Shown: positions 9,177-18,122 of the stretch, one piece after another
Position numbering within the stretch: position 1 is the stretch's first letter
Layout: each line of letters starts with the position of its first letter
From: Variovorax fucosicus
GTDB lineage: Bacteria; Pseudomonadota; Gammaproteobacteria; Burkholderiales; Burkholderiaceae_C
Direction: 5' to 3'
DNA length: 64,000 nucleotides
Assembly: GCF_030316825.1 (NCBI RefSeq)
Contig: NZ_JASZYU010000001.1
Span: 1,240,001-1,304,000, forward strand
The notes under the pieces: model-generated
What the model was told of the DNA's origin: nothing
The model's input: only the letters and a program-made list of their open reading frames with translations
The model's database searches: none
Translations under genes and position numbers: made by a program

Positions 9177-9852
9177 CAAGGTCGACTTCGACAACTACAC
9201 CGATAACTACAACCAGTTGCTCCGAGAAAGCACGGGATTCTTTTCGGCCAGCGAAGAGTACTTCGCGCGCTACAAGATCGAACTCGTGCGCAAGATGATC
9301 GATCGGTCGCCGAAGCGCATCCTGGAATATGGTTGCGGAATTGGCCGGAACATCCCGTTTCTGCGCTCCGCATTCCCGGACGCCCAGATCGAGGGCTCCG
9401 ACATCTCTGCAGCAAGCCTGGAGATTGCCCGCCGGGACAACCCGGCGGTCAACTTCTTCGTCGAGGATGGCGATGTACAGCAAGGCGAGCCGGTAGATCT
9501 GATTTTCGTGGCCGGCGTGTTTCATCACATCCCCGTGTCCCAGCGTGCCGCGGTAACGAGGAAGCTTTTCAGTCGCCTGTCACCCGGCGGTGAACTCTTC
9601 GTTTTCGAACACAATCCGTTCAACCCCGTGACGCGACGGATCGTTGACAACTGCCCGTACGACGAAGATGCGGTTCTCCTGAGACCTGCAGAACTCAAGT
9701 CGCTCATGCGAGACGCGTCGTTGACCCTCGAAGGGGCAGGCTACTGCCTCTTCGTTCCGCCCAAGCTGTCCGCGCTCACATGGCTGGAAAACGTCCTTGG
9801 CTGGCTGCCGCTGGGCGGGCAGTACTGGGTCAGGGGCCTTCGACCGGCATGA
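9169..9852 (+). CDS. Class I SAM-dependent methyltransferase
   Basis: 227-residue methyltransferase. Motif I is ILEYGCGIGRN (residues about 51-61), followed by the acidic GSDIS, VEDGDV and FVAGVFHHIP, then LSPGGELFVFEHNP. This is the usual order of a methyltransferase type-11/12 fold. It overlaps the upstream GtrB-like gene by eight bases and the downstream GtrA gene by four, so it is translationally coupled to both. A role in methylating the lipid-linked or precursor sugar is inferred from position. The C-terminal WLENVLGWLPLGG is amphipathic and might touch the membrane. Confidence 0.85.
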   Translation: MSNKVDFDNYTDNYNQLLRESTGFFSASEEYFARYKIELVRKMIDRSPKRILEYGCGIGRNIPFLRSAFPDAQIEGSDISAASLEIARRDNPAVNFFVEDGDVQQGEPVDLIFVAGVFHHIPVSQRAAVTRKLFSRLSPGGELFVFEHNPFNPVTRRIVDNCPYDEDAVLLRPAELKSLMRDASLTLEGAGYCLFVPPKLSALTWLENVLGWLPLGGQYWVRGLRPA

Positions 9853-10229
9853 GGCAATTTCTCCGGTTTCTGACCGTTGGAGTCATAAATACGGTCTTTG
9901 GCTACTGCATCATCTTCGCCTGCATGTATCTCGCAGGCCTGTCGGCAGAACTCAGCAATGTCATCGGCTACGGAGTGGGCCTGACGACCTCTTACCTGTT
10001 GAACAGGAACTACACGTTCAGAAGCACGCAGCGGAGCGGAACCGAGGTTCTGCGCTTCGTCAGTGTCTTCGCGATCGCTTATGGAGCCAATTTTCTGGCT
10101 CTGCTCGTATTCATTCGACAACTTGGCATACATGAAGGTGCAAGCCAAATTCTGGCCGGCGCCGTCTACGTGCTTGCGTCTTATGCAATGAACAAGTTCT
10201 ATGTCTTCAGGAATGCCGATGCCGACTGA
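9849..10229 (+). CDS. GtrA family membrane protein (putative lipid-linked sugar flippase)
   Basis: 126-residue protein with four predicted membrane helices. The N-terminus MRQFLRFLTVGVINTVFGY and the segment YLLNRNYTFRS followed by a C-terminal MNKFYVFRN are diagnostic of the GtrA family (PF04138). Members are thought to flip undecaprenyl-phosphate-linked sugars across the inner membrane. The ATG overlaps the stop of the methyltransferase gene. It sits in the order GtrB-like, methyltransferase, GtrA, large membrane protein, which mirrors gtrAB plus a serotype-specific transferase. Confidence 0.9.
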   Translation: MRQFLRFLTVGVINTVFGYCIIFACMYLAGLSAELSNVIGYGVGLTTSYLLNRNYTFRSTQRSGTEVLRFVSVFAIAYGANFLALLVFIRQLGIHEGASQILAGAVYVLASYAMNKFYVFRNADAD

Positions 10230-12555
10230 TCGAGAGGGGGCTACTCGCCACATACGTTCAGCGCGATTGCCTGGAGTCGTGACCCTTCTGATCCTGACAG
10301 CTCTCTGGTGCTTCTTTCTGAGAAACACCTTTGACGCAGGACGATCGTTCGCGCTGGACATGGACAACGAATTCTTCGTCGGCACAGTGCTTTCTGCCAT
10401 TTCTGCCTCCTTGTCGCATGGCGAGTGGCCCCTCAGGATGGACACGGTACTTGGTGGCGTGCCGCTCTACAACTTTCCGCAGCTGTCGCCTCTTTACCCG
10501 TTCTATTTCGCCTCGCTTCCGATCTTTCGCACGCCCGGCGACGTCGTGCACTCGATGCACTGGCTCACTGTCGGTCACCTGCTGATCCTCGAGATCAACA
10601 CCTTCGTGTTCCTGAGAGTGGTCGGCGTATCCCGAATCGCCGCTGTCGCCGGCGCTGCGTTGTTCGCTTTCAGCGCGAATAGTCTTACCTACGCAGCCTG
10701 GTTGAACATCACGGCGCCCTATGCCTGGTTTCCGCTGTATCTCGCCGGGCTGATCGGCATCTTCCGTGCTCCGGATCGCGTCATCTTTCCCGTCGTCGCC
10801 TTGGTCGCAGTCGTGTTGCTGGCACTGGCATCGCCCGCGCAGCCCTTGATCCATGCAGTCATGGTGTCCATTGTTTTCGTCGTCGCGCACTGCTGGAGAG
10901 GCAACGGATTCGTCGACGGGTGGAAAGAAACCCGCCGCCCTCTCGCGGTATTGGGGGCAGTGGGTGTGCTGGCTTTCCTGATCGTCGCGCCCATCGTCAT
11001 TCCGACGGCTCTCGAATTCAAGGACATGATTCGCTGGATCGGCTCCTTCCCGCCCGTGATCGGCAATGCGCGCATCCCTTTTGCTGCGTTCCAGGTCGAT
11101 CAGCTTTCGGTGTCGAGTCTGGCCGGCATTCTTTTCAGACAGGAGGGCGCAGCAGTTGGCAGCCCCTATGTCGGCGTGATCGGCGTGGCATTGGCCGCAG
11201 TCGCGGCCGTATCGTCCATGCGTTCATGGATCGCGCGCGCGCTTCTGTTCATCGCGCTCTACTCGATCATCTCGGCGACCGGCAGCAATCTCGGTCTGGC
11301 GCACTTCAACTATCTCGTCCCCGTTCTCAACAAGATCCGGGAACCAAGCCGCTTCCTGGTTCTGTTCCAGTTCGCGATCGCAGCGCTCGCCGCCTTGGGA
11401 ATCGACCAGCTTCGCCGAGTTCTAAGGGCAGATCGTGACCTCGCAGTGCGAAACCCGCGCCGGGAGATCGCCGCACTTTGGGTCGTGGCTGTATTGGGAC
11501 TGGTGCTGATGCTGATGCCGGCAATCCAGGCGAAAACCATATCGACCCTCTCCCCTTGGGTGTCCGTGCTGGCGTTGGTGTCGTTGATTGCCCTGACCAT
11601 GCTGTGCATGCGCAAGCCTTCGAATTCTGCGGGCATGTTTGTCGGCTTGCTGTGGGCAGCAGTGGCCTTGGTTCTTCTGGCCGCCGACGTTCGATGGGTG
11701 CCCGCGCCTATTTCTGCCAGCAAATACAACCGAGACGGTGGGCACGAACTCGACCAAGTCTTCGATCGGCTCGTCGCACTCGACCCGAAGCGTCGATATC
11801 GGGTTGTCTTCGACGGGACGATCGACAAGCAAATGGCTGCGATGCTGGCCTCGTACAAGGGCATTCGCACGCTCAACGCGTACTTCAACCCTGCGCCATA
11901 CCGTCAGTTCGAGGAGCTTTACTACCATGCTCAGCGCTCGCCCAACTACTTTCAGGCACTCGGCGCAAGGTATCTCGTCTGTGATTCATGCGCGGCCGAT
12001 GCCGTTCGCGGCTACGAGCTTCTCGATCGCACTGCTGGTTTCAGCATCTATGAAGCCAAGCATGCGTTGCCTCATAGCCAGTTGATGACGACCGTCGACG
12101 GCACCTATTCGGGTCTGAACGATTTTGCGGCAAAGCTCGCCGGCGCCGATCTGTCGAAAGGCCTGCTCTTCGTTTCGCCCGGCGACGCCGATATCGCCGG
12201 CACGGCTTCACAAGATGGGTGCACGAGCGAGGAAACGCGGCGCTCCGCCGAACGTATGCGCGTGACAAGCACCTGCCCCGCGAAAGCCGCACTGGTCGTA
12301 AACGAGTTCTTTGACCCGTCCTGGAAGGCGAAGATCGACGGCAAGGCAGCAAGGATTGTTCGCGTCAACAGCAGCCAGATGGCAATTCCGTTACCGCCGG
12401 GCCAGCATGTAGTGGATCTTCGATACCGACCAGTAACCTTTCTGGTCTCGGTCCCCATTGGCATTGCAGGAGCGGGGCTTGCCGTCTTGGCATTGATCCT
12501 ACGAAGAAGGGGCCGTGCCCGCTCCAAGGCATCTGTTCTTGGCCAGGGTGTCTAG
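10219..12555 (+). CDS. YfhO-like multi-spanning membrane protein, probable periplasmic-facing glycosyltransferase
   Basis: About 778 residues with roughly a dozen hydrophobic helices across the first two thirds. A soluble C-terminal region follows and ends in FFDPSWKAKIDGK...VNSSQMAIPLPPGQHVVDLRYRP, which is the hallmark end of YfhO-type membrane proteins. The N-terminal acidic DMDNEFF after the first helix resembles the catalytic loop of GT-C enzymes. A role as the transferase that moves the flipped lipid-linked sugar onto the polysaccharide is inferred. ATG 10219 is preferred because AGGA lies six bases upstream; 10201 and 10213 are alternatives. It overlaps gtrA by 11 bases and is the last gene of the unit. 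Confidence 0.75.
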   Translation: MPTDREGATRHIRSARLPGVVTLLILTALWCFFLRNTFDAGRSFALDMDNEFFVGTVLSAISASLSHGEWPLRMDTVLGGVPLYNFPQLSPLYPFYFASLPIFRTPGDVVHSMHWLTVGHLLILEINTFVFLRVVGVSRIAAVAGAALFAFSANSLTYAAWLNITAPYAWFPLYLAGLIGIFRAPDRVIFPVVALVAVVLLALASPAQPLIHAVMVSIVFVVAHCWRGNGFVDGWKETRRPLAVLGAVGVLAFLIVAPIVIPTALEFKDMIRWIGSFPPVIGNARIPFAAFQVDQLSVSSLAGILFRQEGAAVGSPYVGVIGVALAAVAAVSSMRSWIARALLFIALYSIISATGSNLGLAHFNYLVPVLNKIREPSRFLVLFQFAIAALAALGIDQLRRVLRADRDLAVRNPRREIAALWVVAVLGLVLMLMPAIQAKTISTLSPWVSVLALVSLIALTMLCMRKPSNSAGMFVGLLWAAVALVLLAADVRWVPAPISASKYNRDGGHELDQVFDRLVALDPKRRYRVVFDGTIDKQMAAMLASYKGIRTLNAYFNPAPYRQFEELYYHAQRSPNYFQALGARYLVCDSCAADAVRGYELLDRTAGFSIYEAKHALPHSQLMTTVDGTYSGLNDFAAKLAGADLSKGLLFVSPGDADIAGTASQDGCTSEETRRSAERMRVTSTCPAKAALVVNEFFDPSWKAKIDGKAARIVRVNSSQMAIPLPPGQHVVDLRYRPVTFLVSVPIGIAGAGLAVLALILRRRGRARSKASVLGQGV

Positions 12556-12628
12556 CAAGTCATGATCTAGCGCCGGGAGCGCTTGACTCGCCAGCCGCGA
12601 TGCCAGAGCGGCCGTGGCCGCATCTCTC

Positions 12629-13312
12629 TCAACTATTGAACGCTGCAAAGGCCGTAGCGGCCGGATACTGGACTGCATGGGTTGTGACGCGTCGAAAGCC
12701 TGCTTCCATCATGAAAGTCCATGCGTCCGCACCGAATTCAGTTTGTACGATCAGATCATCGGTAGCGGTTGCGGCATCTCCGTGAAAGCTCTTTGGCAAT
12801 CCCGTTCGATCCCTGGTCATTCTTCCGACAATGATCGGGACAGTGAAACAGAGGGCTCCGCCGGCCCGCAGCACCCGCCTGCACTCCTTGAGGCCATGCA
12901 CCGGATTCGGCACATGTTCGAGCGTGTCCGAGTGGATCACCAGGTCGAAAGTGCCGTCTGCATAGGGCAACGCATGCATGTCGACTTCTGGGTATTTGCC
13001 AAACTGATACCCGCTGAACCCTTGAAGGGTAGAGGTCAACGTGCCGGCCTCGTTCAGTTCAAGAATGCGAAGCTCGCGGCCCGCGGTGACAGCTGCGGCT
13101 TCGCGTAGCGTACCGGGCGTACCGAGACAGGAAAGTATGGCCTCGGCGAGCGCGATGGAGCGCAGATTGGCCCCGCAAGCTGTGCACTGCTCACCCTGCT
13201 GTCGGTCAATGTAGTCAGCCTCAGCGCGTGAGATCTGCCATTCGTCAATGAGTCCTTGCCAGAGAATCGCCCGGGAAGAGAATTCTTGGCCGCCGCAAAC
13301 AGTACATTGCAT
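12629..13312 (-). CDS. Methyltransferase-like protein with two cysteine pairs
   Basis: 227-residue protein starting MQCTVCGG, with a second pair CTAC near residue 43. The later half shows FDLVIHSDTLEHVPNP and CRRVLRAGGALCFTVP, the post-I and IV-V parts of class I methyltransferases. Motif I is degenerate (ILELNEAG in place of a glycine-rich loop). This matches the architecture of the gene at 4488-5483, so the two are probably distant paralogues. It may methylate a sugar or be a non-catalytic homologue. It converges with the YfhO-like gene and lies 89 bases after the next methyltransferase on the same strand. Confidence 0.7.
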   Translation of the reverse strand: MQCTVCGGQEFSSRAILWQGLIDEWQISRAEADYIDRQQGEQCTACGANLRSIALAEAILSCLGTPGTLREAAAVTAGRELRILELNEAGTLTSTLQGFSGYQFGKYPEVDMHALPYADGTFDLVIHSDTLEHVPNPVHGLKECRRVLRAGGALCFTVPIIVGRMTRDRTGLPKSFHGDAATATDDLIVQTEFGADAWTFMMEAGFRRVTTHAVQYPAATAFAAFNS

Positions 13313-13401
13313 CGTGCGTGTCTTAGTGAAGATGGGGAAGGCGCAGAGCGTATATCAATGGCCGGGCGGATCCATCGTCGGACGCCTGATGAGCAGGCTT
13401 C

Positions 13402-14466
13402 CTACGCCAATCTCCGAGCCAGCCACCGCAAGGGAGCCATCCATCTCCACGACCGGGAGTTCTTCAGTTCATCGATCTCGCGCCGAGCTTCGGCGGCGCT
13501 GGCGCGTGCTTCGGTCAAATTCATCTCCGCCGCCTCGATCTTCCGGGTACTGGCTTCAAGCCGCTGTTGCAATTGGTCGTGCGCCGAAGCCTGTTGAACA
13601 CGCTCCGCGTTCAGCTTCAGCGCATGCGCGCTGCGCTCGTCAGACTCCGCCTGCAGCTTCAAATAAGCCACAGACAGCGCCTGATGCTCCTGATCCAACC
13701 CCGATGCCCAGTGCATCACCTTTTGCTGATCCGCATACAGATCATTGCTGCTTTCAACGAAGAGGTTTGGACTCAAATCCGGCAACAGCCCCTCGCTGGC
13801 TGCACACACAGCAACGAAGTACATGTTCTGATCCGAGAGGTGTGTTTGAGCCGTGACCTGATCGTCCCTCATGAGGATCGCGTCATATCGGTTCGCTGGC
13901 CCGTCGAGAGGCAACAACGCGGACGCCGTCAGGAAGCGCTGCCCGAAATAACGCGTGGCCCCGAAGTGCCGACGCAAAAGTTGCTCCAGTGCGGCGAAAT
14001 AGAGCTCCTTGACGTGAAACTCGTTCGCGTAGTTCCGATCGTCCGAATAGACCTTCTTGTTGGGCGAAGAGATGACGAGAACACCGGTGGCCTTGAGCAC
14101 GCGCCGCAATTCGGCGAGCATCTGCTCCTGCTCCGAGAGATGCTCCAGCGTCTCGAACGAAACCACGACGTCGACGCTCGCGTCATCGACGGGGATGTGC
14201 GTTGCGCTGCCCTGAACGAAGCGCAAGTTCGCGCGGCCCGCGTAGTTGCGCGCCGCGTGATCTACGGCATCCTTCGAAATATCGACCCCGATGACTGATT
14301 GCGCCACTTTCGCGAGCAATGCCGAACCATAGCCTTCGCCGCAAGCGATATCGAGAACTGCCTTCCCACTGCACAACGACTGAGCCCAACCGTACCGGTG
14401 CATGTGCTCGTACCTGATTTCACCGCTTTCTGTGGGGATGAATCTTTCGCCGGTGAATTCAAGCAT
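13402..14466 (-). CDS. Class I SAM-dependent methyltransferase with C-terminal coiled coil and basic membrane-binding tail
   Basis: 354-residue protein. The start MLEFTGERFIP leads to motif I, VLDIACGEGYGSALLA, then GVDIS and VVSFETLEHL, all in the first 130 residues. From about residue 255 an alanine/glutamate-rich coiled coil extends to about 330. The protein ends SRSWRWMAPLRWLARRLA, a short aromatic/basic motif common at the ends of glycan-assembly proteins in Gram-negatives and thought to attach them to the membrane. A role in methylating a surface glycan, perhaps as a chain-end cap, is inferred. It lies 23 bases after rfbC in the same direction and may be co-transcribed with the rhamnose genes. 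Confidence 0.82.
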   Translation of the reverse strand: MLEFTGERFIPTESGEIRYEHMHRYGWAQSLCSGKAVLDIACGEGYGSALLAKVAQSVIGVDISKDAVDHAARNYAGRANLRFVQGSATHIPVDDASVDVVVSFETLEHLSEQEQMLAELRRVLKATGVLVISSPNKKVYSDDRNYANEFHVKELYFAALEQLLRRHFGATRYFGQRFLTASALLPLDGPANRYDAILMRDDQVTAQTHLSDQNMYFVAVCAASEGLLPDLSPNLFVESSNDLYADQQKVMHWASGLDQEHQALSVAYLKLQAESDERSAHALKLNAERVQQASAHDQLQQRLEASTRKIEAAEMNLTEARASAAEARREIDELKNSRSWRWMAPLRWLARRLA

Positions 14467-14489
14467 TGCAGGGTCTTTTCAACAATTTT

Positions 14490-15038
14490 TCAGTCAAACA
14501 CTTCCGCCGAGCGGAACGGGACGGCGGCCGCATCCTTGGCGGAAAGCTTTGGATCCCCGCCGGTATCCGGCCAGCGAATGCCCAGTTCGGGGTCGTTCCA
14601 GGCGATCGCGCGCTCATGGGCCGGAGCGTAGTAGCTTGTAGTCTTGTACAGGAAGTCCGCGGAATCGGTCAGCACCAGAAAGGCGTGCGCGAAACCCGGC
14701 GGCACCCACAACTGCTTGTGGTTTTCGTCGCTGAGTTCGGCTCCCACCCACTGTCCAAACGTCGCAGACGACTTGCGAATGTCCACGGCCACGTCAAACA
14801 CTGCACCGCGAACCGCCCGCACCAATTTCCCCTGCGGCTGCTCTATCTGATAGTGAAGTCCCCGGAGTACGCCCTTGACCGAACGCGAATGATTGTCCTG
14901 GACAAACTCGACATGCTTGCCGACCGCGTCATCGAAAGCCTTGTTGTTGAAGCTCTCGAAGAAGAATCCACGCGCATCGCCAAATACCTTGGGCTCGATC
15001 ACGAGCACATCGGGAATCGCAGTCGGCGTGACCTTCAT
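14490..15038 (-). CDS. rfbC: dTDP-4-dehydrorhamnose 3,5-epimerase
   Basis: 182-residue cupin epimerase, third step of dTDP-L-rhamnose synthesis in the cytoplasm. Signature segments are [31 protein letters not shown] (with the catalytic histidine) and [13 protein letters not shown]. Length is normal for RmlC. The start is the ATG followed by [21 protein letters not shown]; it overlaps the rfbA stop in ATGA. It completes the four-gene set in the order B-D-A-C, read right to left. Confidence 0.96.
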   Translation of the reverse strand: MKVTPTAIPDVLVIEPKVFGDARGFFFESFNNKAFDDAVGKHVEFVQDNHSRSVKGVLRGLHYQIEQPQGKLVRAVRGAVFDVAVDIRKSSATFGQWVGAELSDENHKQLWVPPGFAHAFLVLTDSADFLYKTTSYYAPAHERAIAWNDPELGIRWPDTGGDPKLSAKDAAAVPFRSAEVFD

Positions 15039-15922
15039 GAGCGCATCTCCTCGGCCAGCAGATGATTCAGGTATTTGCCGTATCCGCTTTTTTCCAGCGG
15101 CGCGGCCAGTTTGGCCAACTGCTCCCGATCGATGAAGCCGTGCCGCCACGCAATCTCTTCCGGGCAGGCGATCTTCAGCCCCTGCCGATGCTCCAGCGTG
15201 GCGATGAACTGCCCCGCTTCAAGCAGGCTCTCATGCGTGCCCGTGTCGAGCCACGCATAGCCGCGCTGCATGATCTGCACGTTGAGTTGCCCGAGATCCA
15301 GGTAAGCCTGGTTGACCGCGGTGATCTCCAATTCGCCGCGCCCGCTGGGCTTCACGGCCTTGGCGATGTCGACGACTTGGTTGTCGTAGAAGTACAGGCC
15401 TGTCACCGCATAGCTGCTTTTGGGCTTGGCCGGCTTCTCTTCGATGCTGCTGGCCTTGCCATTTGCGTCGAACGCCACCACGCCATAGCGCTCCGGGTCG
15501 TGCACGTGGTACGCGAATACCGTGGCGCCGCTGGTTTGCGCATCTGCATCGCCCAGCAGGTGCTGCAGGTCATGACCGTAAAAGATGTTGTCGCCCAGCA
15601 CCAGCGCGCTCGGCGCATTCCCGACGAACTTGTCGCCGATGATGAACGCCTGCGCCAAGCCGTCCGGACTCGGCTGCACCGCGTACTCCAGGTTGATGCC
15701 CCACTGGCTGCCGTCGCCCAGCAACTGCTGAAAGCGTGGCGTGTCCTGCGGCGTGCTGATGATCAAAATGTCGCGCATGCCGCCGAGCATCAACGTGCTC
15801 AGCGGGTAATAGATCATGGGCTTGTCGTACACCGGCAGCAGTTGCTTGCTCATGGCGAGCGTGGCCGGATGCAGGCGGGTGCCGGAGCCCCCCGCGAGGA
15901 TGATCCCCTTGCGTTGCGTCAT
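15035..15922 (-). CDS. rfbA: Glucose-1-phosphate thymidylyltransferase
   Basis: 295-residue enzyme that makes dTDP-glucose from dTTP and glucose 1-phosphate, the first step to dTDP-L-rhamnose. The signature [16 protein letters not shown] is at the N-terminus. [49 protein letters not shown] and [15 protein letters not shown] follow, as in RmlA. Length is typical. The start is the ATG of MTQRKGIIL; 16 bases separate it from the rfbD stop. Confidence 0.96.
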   Translation of the reverse strand: MTQRKGIILAGGSGTRLHPATLAMSKQLLPVYDKPMIYYPLSTLMLGGMRDILIISTPQDTPRFQQLLGDGSQWGINLEYAVQPSPDGLAQAFIIGDKFVGNAPSALVLGDNIFYGHDLQHLLGDADAQTSGATVFAYHVHDPERYGVVAFDANGKASSIEEKPAKPKSSYAVTGLYFYDNQVVDIAKAVKPSGRGELEITAVNQAYLDLGQLNVQIMQRGYAWLDTGTHESLLEAGQFIATLEHRQGLKIACPEEIAWRHGFIDREQLAKLAAPLEKSGYGKYLNHLLAEEMRS

Positions 15923-15938
15923 CGTTGTTGTCCCTCTT

Positions 15939-16829
15939 CTAAAAAGTCTCGCGCAGCATGCGGGCCACGCCGGTCTGCCATTGCGGCAGCACAAGGCCGA
16001 AAGCGGATTGGAGCTTTGACGTGTTCAGCCGCGAATTGTGGGGGCGTGTCGCTGGCGTCGGAAACGCACTGGTCGGCACGGGATCCACGGCCTCGGGCGC
16101 GGCTTTCAGCTCGACCCCGGCAGCGCGCGCCTGCTCCAGCACGAACTTCGCATAACCGTGCCAAGTGGTTTCGCCGCCGGCGACCAGGTGGTAGAGCCCC
16201 GCCTTGGCCGGTTCGCGCAGCGTGTCGCGGATGGCGTGTGCAGTAACGTCGGCCAACAGCTCGGCCCCCGTAGGCGCGCCGAACTGGTCGTCGATCACGG
16301 TCAGGCGGTCGCGCTCCTTCGCCAGCCGCAGCATGGTCTTGGCGAAGTTGCCGCCGCGGGCCGCATAGACCCAGCTGGTGCGAAAGATCAGATGCCGGGC
16401 ACAGTGCTTTGCCACCAGTTGCTCGCCCTCCAGCTTGGTACGACCGTACACGCTCAGCGGCCCGGTTGCGTCGTCTTCCAGCCAGGGCTTCGTGCCGCTG
16501 CCGTCGAACACGTAGTCGGTCGAGTAGTGAACCATCAGCGCGCCGATCTGCTGCGCGGCTTCGGCGACGACGCCGGGTGAGGTGGCATTGAGCCTGCGCG
16601 CGAAATCGGGCTCGCCCTCGGCCTTGTCCACCGCCGTGTGGGCCGCCGAATTGACGATCACGTCGGGGCGCACCTTGAGCACGGTTTCTGCCAGTTGCTC
16701 GGGGCGACTGAAGTCCGCGTGGAAGTCGCTGCTGTCGAAATCCAGCGCCACCACTTCGCCCAACGGCGCCAGGCTGCGCTGCAGTTCCCAGCCTACCTGA
16801 CCACCCTTGCCCAGCAGCAGCAACTTCAT
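15939..16829 (-). CDS. rfbD: dTDP-4-dehydrorhamnose reductase
   Basis: 296-residue SDR that reduces dTDP-4-keto-L-rhamnose to dTDP-L-rhamnose, last step of the pathway. [11 protein letters not shown] is the N-terminal nucleotide-binding loop; STDYVFDG and catalytic YGRTK followed by LEGE are typical of RmlD, as is [18 protein letters not shown]. The start is the ATG overlapping the rfbB stop in ATGA. No sign of truncation. Confidence 0.96.
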   Translation of the reverse strand: MKLLLLGKGGQVGWELQRSLAPLGEVVALDFDSSDFHADFSRPEQLAETVLKVRPDVIVNSAAHTAVDKAEGEPDFARRLNATSPGVVAEAAQQIGALMVHYSTDYVFDGSGTKPWLEDDATGPLSVYGRTKLEGEQLVAKHCARHLIFRTSWVYAARGGNFAKTMLRLAKERDRLTVIDDQFGAPTGAELLADVTAHAIRDTLREPAKAGLYHLVAGGETTWHGYAKFVLEQARAAGVELKAAPEAVDPVPTSAFPTPATRPHNSRLNTSKLQSAFGLVLPQWQTGVARMLRETF

Positions 16830-17905
16830 GCGGCTGCCTTTGCGGGCGTGGCGTCGTATTGCTTCTCGACCCATTCGCGGTAGGCACCGCTCTGGACGTT
16901 GCGCACCCATTCGCCGTTGGCCAGGTACCACTCGACGGTCTTGCGGATGCCGGTGTCGAAGGTTTCGGCCGGCTTCCAGCCCAGCTCTTTCTCGAGCTTG
17001 CGCGCGTCGATCGCATAGCGACGGTCATGCCCGGGGCGGTCGGTCACGTAGCTGATCTGCTCGCGGTAGCTCTTGCCGTCGGCCTTGGGCCGCAACTCGT
17101 CGAGCAGGGCACACACGGTGTTGACGATCTCGATGTTGGGCTTCTCGTTCCAGCCGCCGACGTTGTAGGTTTCGCCGAGCCGGCCCGCTTCGAGCACGCG
17201 GCGGATGGCGCTGCAGTGGTCTTTGACGTAGAGCCAGTCGCGCACCTGCATGCCGTCGCCATACACCGGCAGCGGCTTGCCGGCGAGCGCATTGACGATC
17301 ATCAGCGGGATGAGCTTTTCGGGGAAATGGAACGGACCGTAATTGTTGGAACAATTGGTTGTCAGCACCGGCAGGCCGTAGGTGTGATGCCATGACCGAA
17401 CGAGGTGGTCGCTGGCCGCCTTGCTGGCCGAGTACGGGCTGTTGGGCTCGTATTTGTTCTCTTCGGTAAACGCCGGGTCGCTTGCTGAAAGTGAACCATA
17501 GACCTCGTCCGTCGACACATGCAGGAAGCGGAACTGCGCTTTCTGCTCTGCGGGCAGCGCGCTCCAGTAGCCACGCACGGATTCGAGCAACCTGAACGTG
17601 CCCAGCACATTGGTCTGCACGAAATCCTCGGGGCCGTGGATCGAACGATCGACATGCGACTCGGCCGCGAAGTTGACCACTGCGCGCGGCTTGTGTTCGG
17701 CCAGCAGGCGGTCAACCAGCGTGCTGTCGCCGATATCGCCCTGCACGAAGACATGGCCCGGGTTGGCCTTGAGCGAGGCCAGCGTCTCCAGGTTGCCTGC
17801 GTAGGTCAGCTTGTCGAGATTGACGACCGCTTCGCCGCTCTGCGCGAGCCAGTCGAGTACGAAATTGGCACCAATAAAGCCGGCGCCGCCGGTAACCAGG
17901 ATCAT
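16826..17905 (-). CDS. rfbB: dTDP-glucose 4,6-dehydratase
   Basis: 359-residue extended SDR converting dTDP-glucose to dTDP-4-keto-6-deoxyglucose. [12 protein letters not shown] at the N-terminus binds [14 protein letters not shown] and [13 protein letters not shown] carry the catalytic residues, and [17 protein letters not shown] is a RmlB signature. First gene of the minus-strand rfbBDAC unit; the 217-base gap to the divergent gene at 18123 should hold its promoter. The four genes supply L-rhamnose, which fits the rhamnan-type protein at the left edge. Confidence 0.96.
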   Translation of the reverse strand: MILVTGGAGFIGANFVLDWLAQSGEAVVNLDKLTYAGNLETLASLKANPGHVFVQGDIGDSTLVDRLLAEHKPRAVVNFAAESHVDRSIHGPEDFVQTNVLGTFRLLESVRGYWSALPAEQKAQFRFLHVSTDEVYGSLSASDPAFTEENKYEPNSPYSASKAASDHLVRSWHHTYGLPVLTTNCSNNYGPFHFPEKLIPLMIVNALAGKPLPVYGDGMQVRDWLYVKDHCSAIRRVLEAGRLGETYNVGGWNEKPNIEIVNTVCALLDELRPKADGKSYREQISYVTDRPGHDRRYAIDARKLEKELGWKPAETFDTGIRKTVEWYLANGEWVRNVQSGAYREWVEKQYDATPAKAAA

Positions 17906-18122
17906 GGGTCTCCTCTTGCTTCGAAATGCACCCTCACAAGCGGAAGGCAGGAGAGATTATCCCGCGTGCCGCGCAACACGGATTTGTCGATGGCTCGGGG
18001 GCGCGCCGACGCCCCTGCCAGCCGTCCAGAACAACGATTTTGTGAAGCCGCGGTAAAGCTCCGGAACCGGGGTGACCAGCCGCGCGTCTGAATGCCTCAG
18101 CCTGGCTACCGGAACAATAAAA

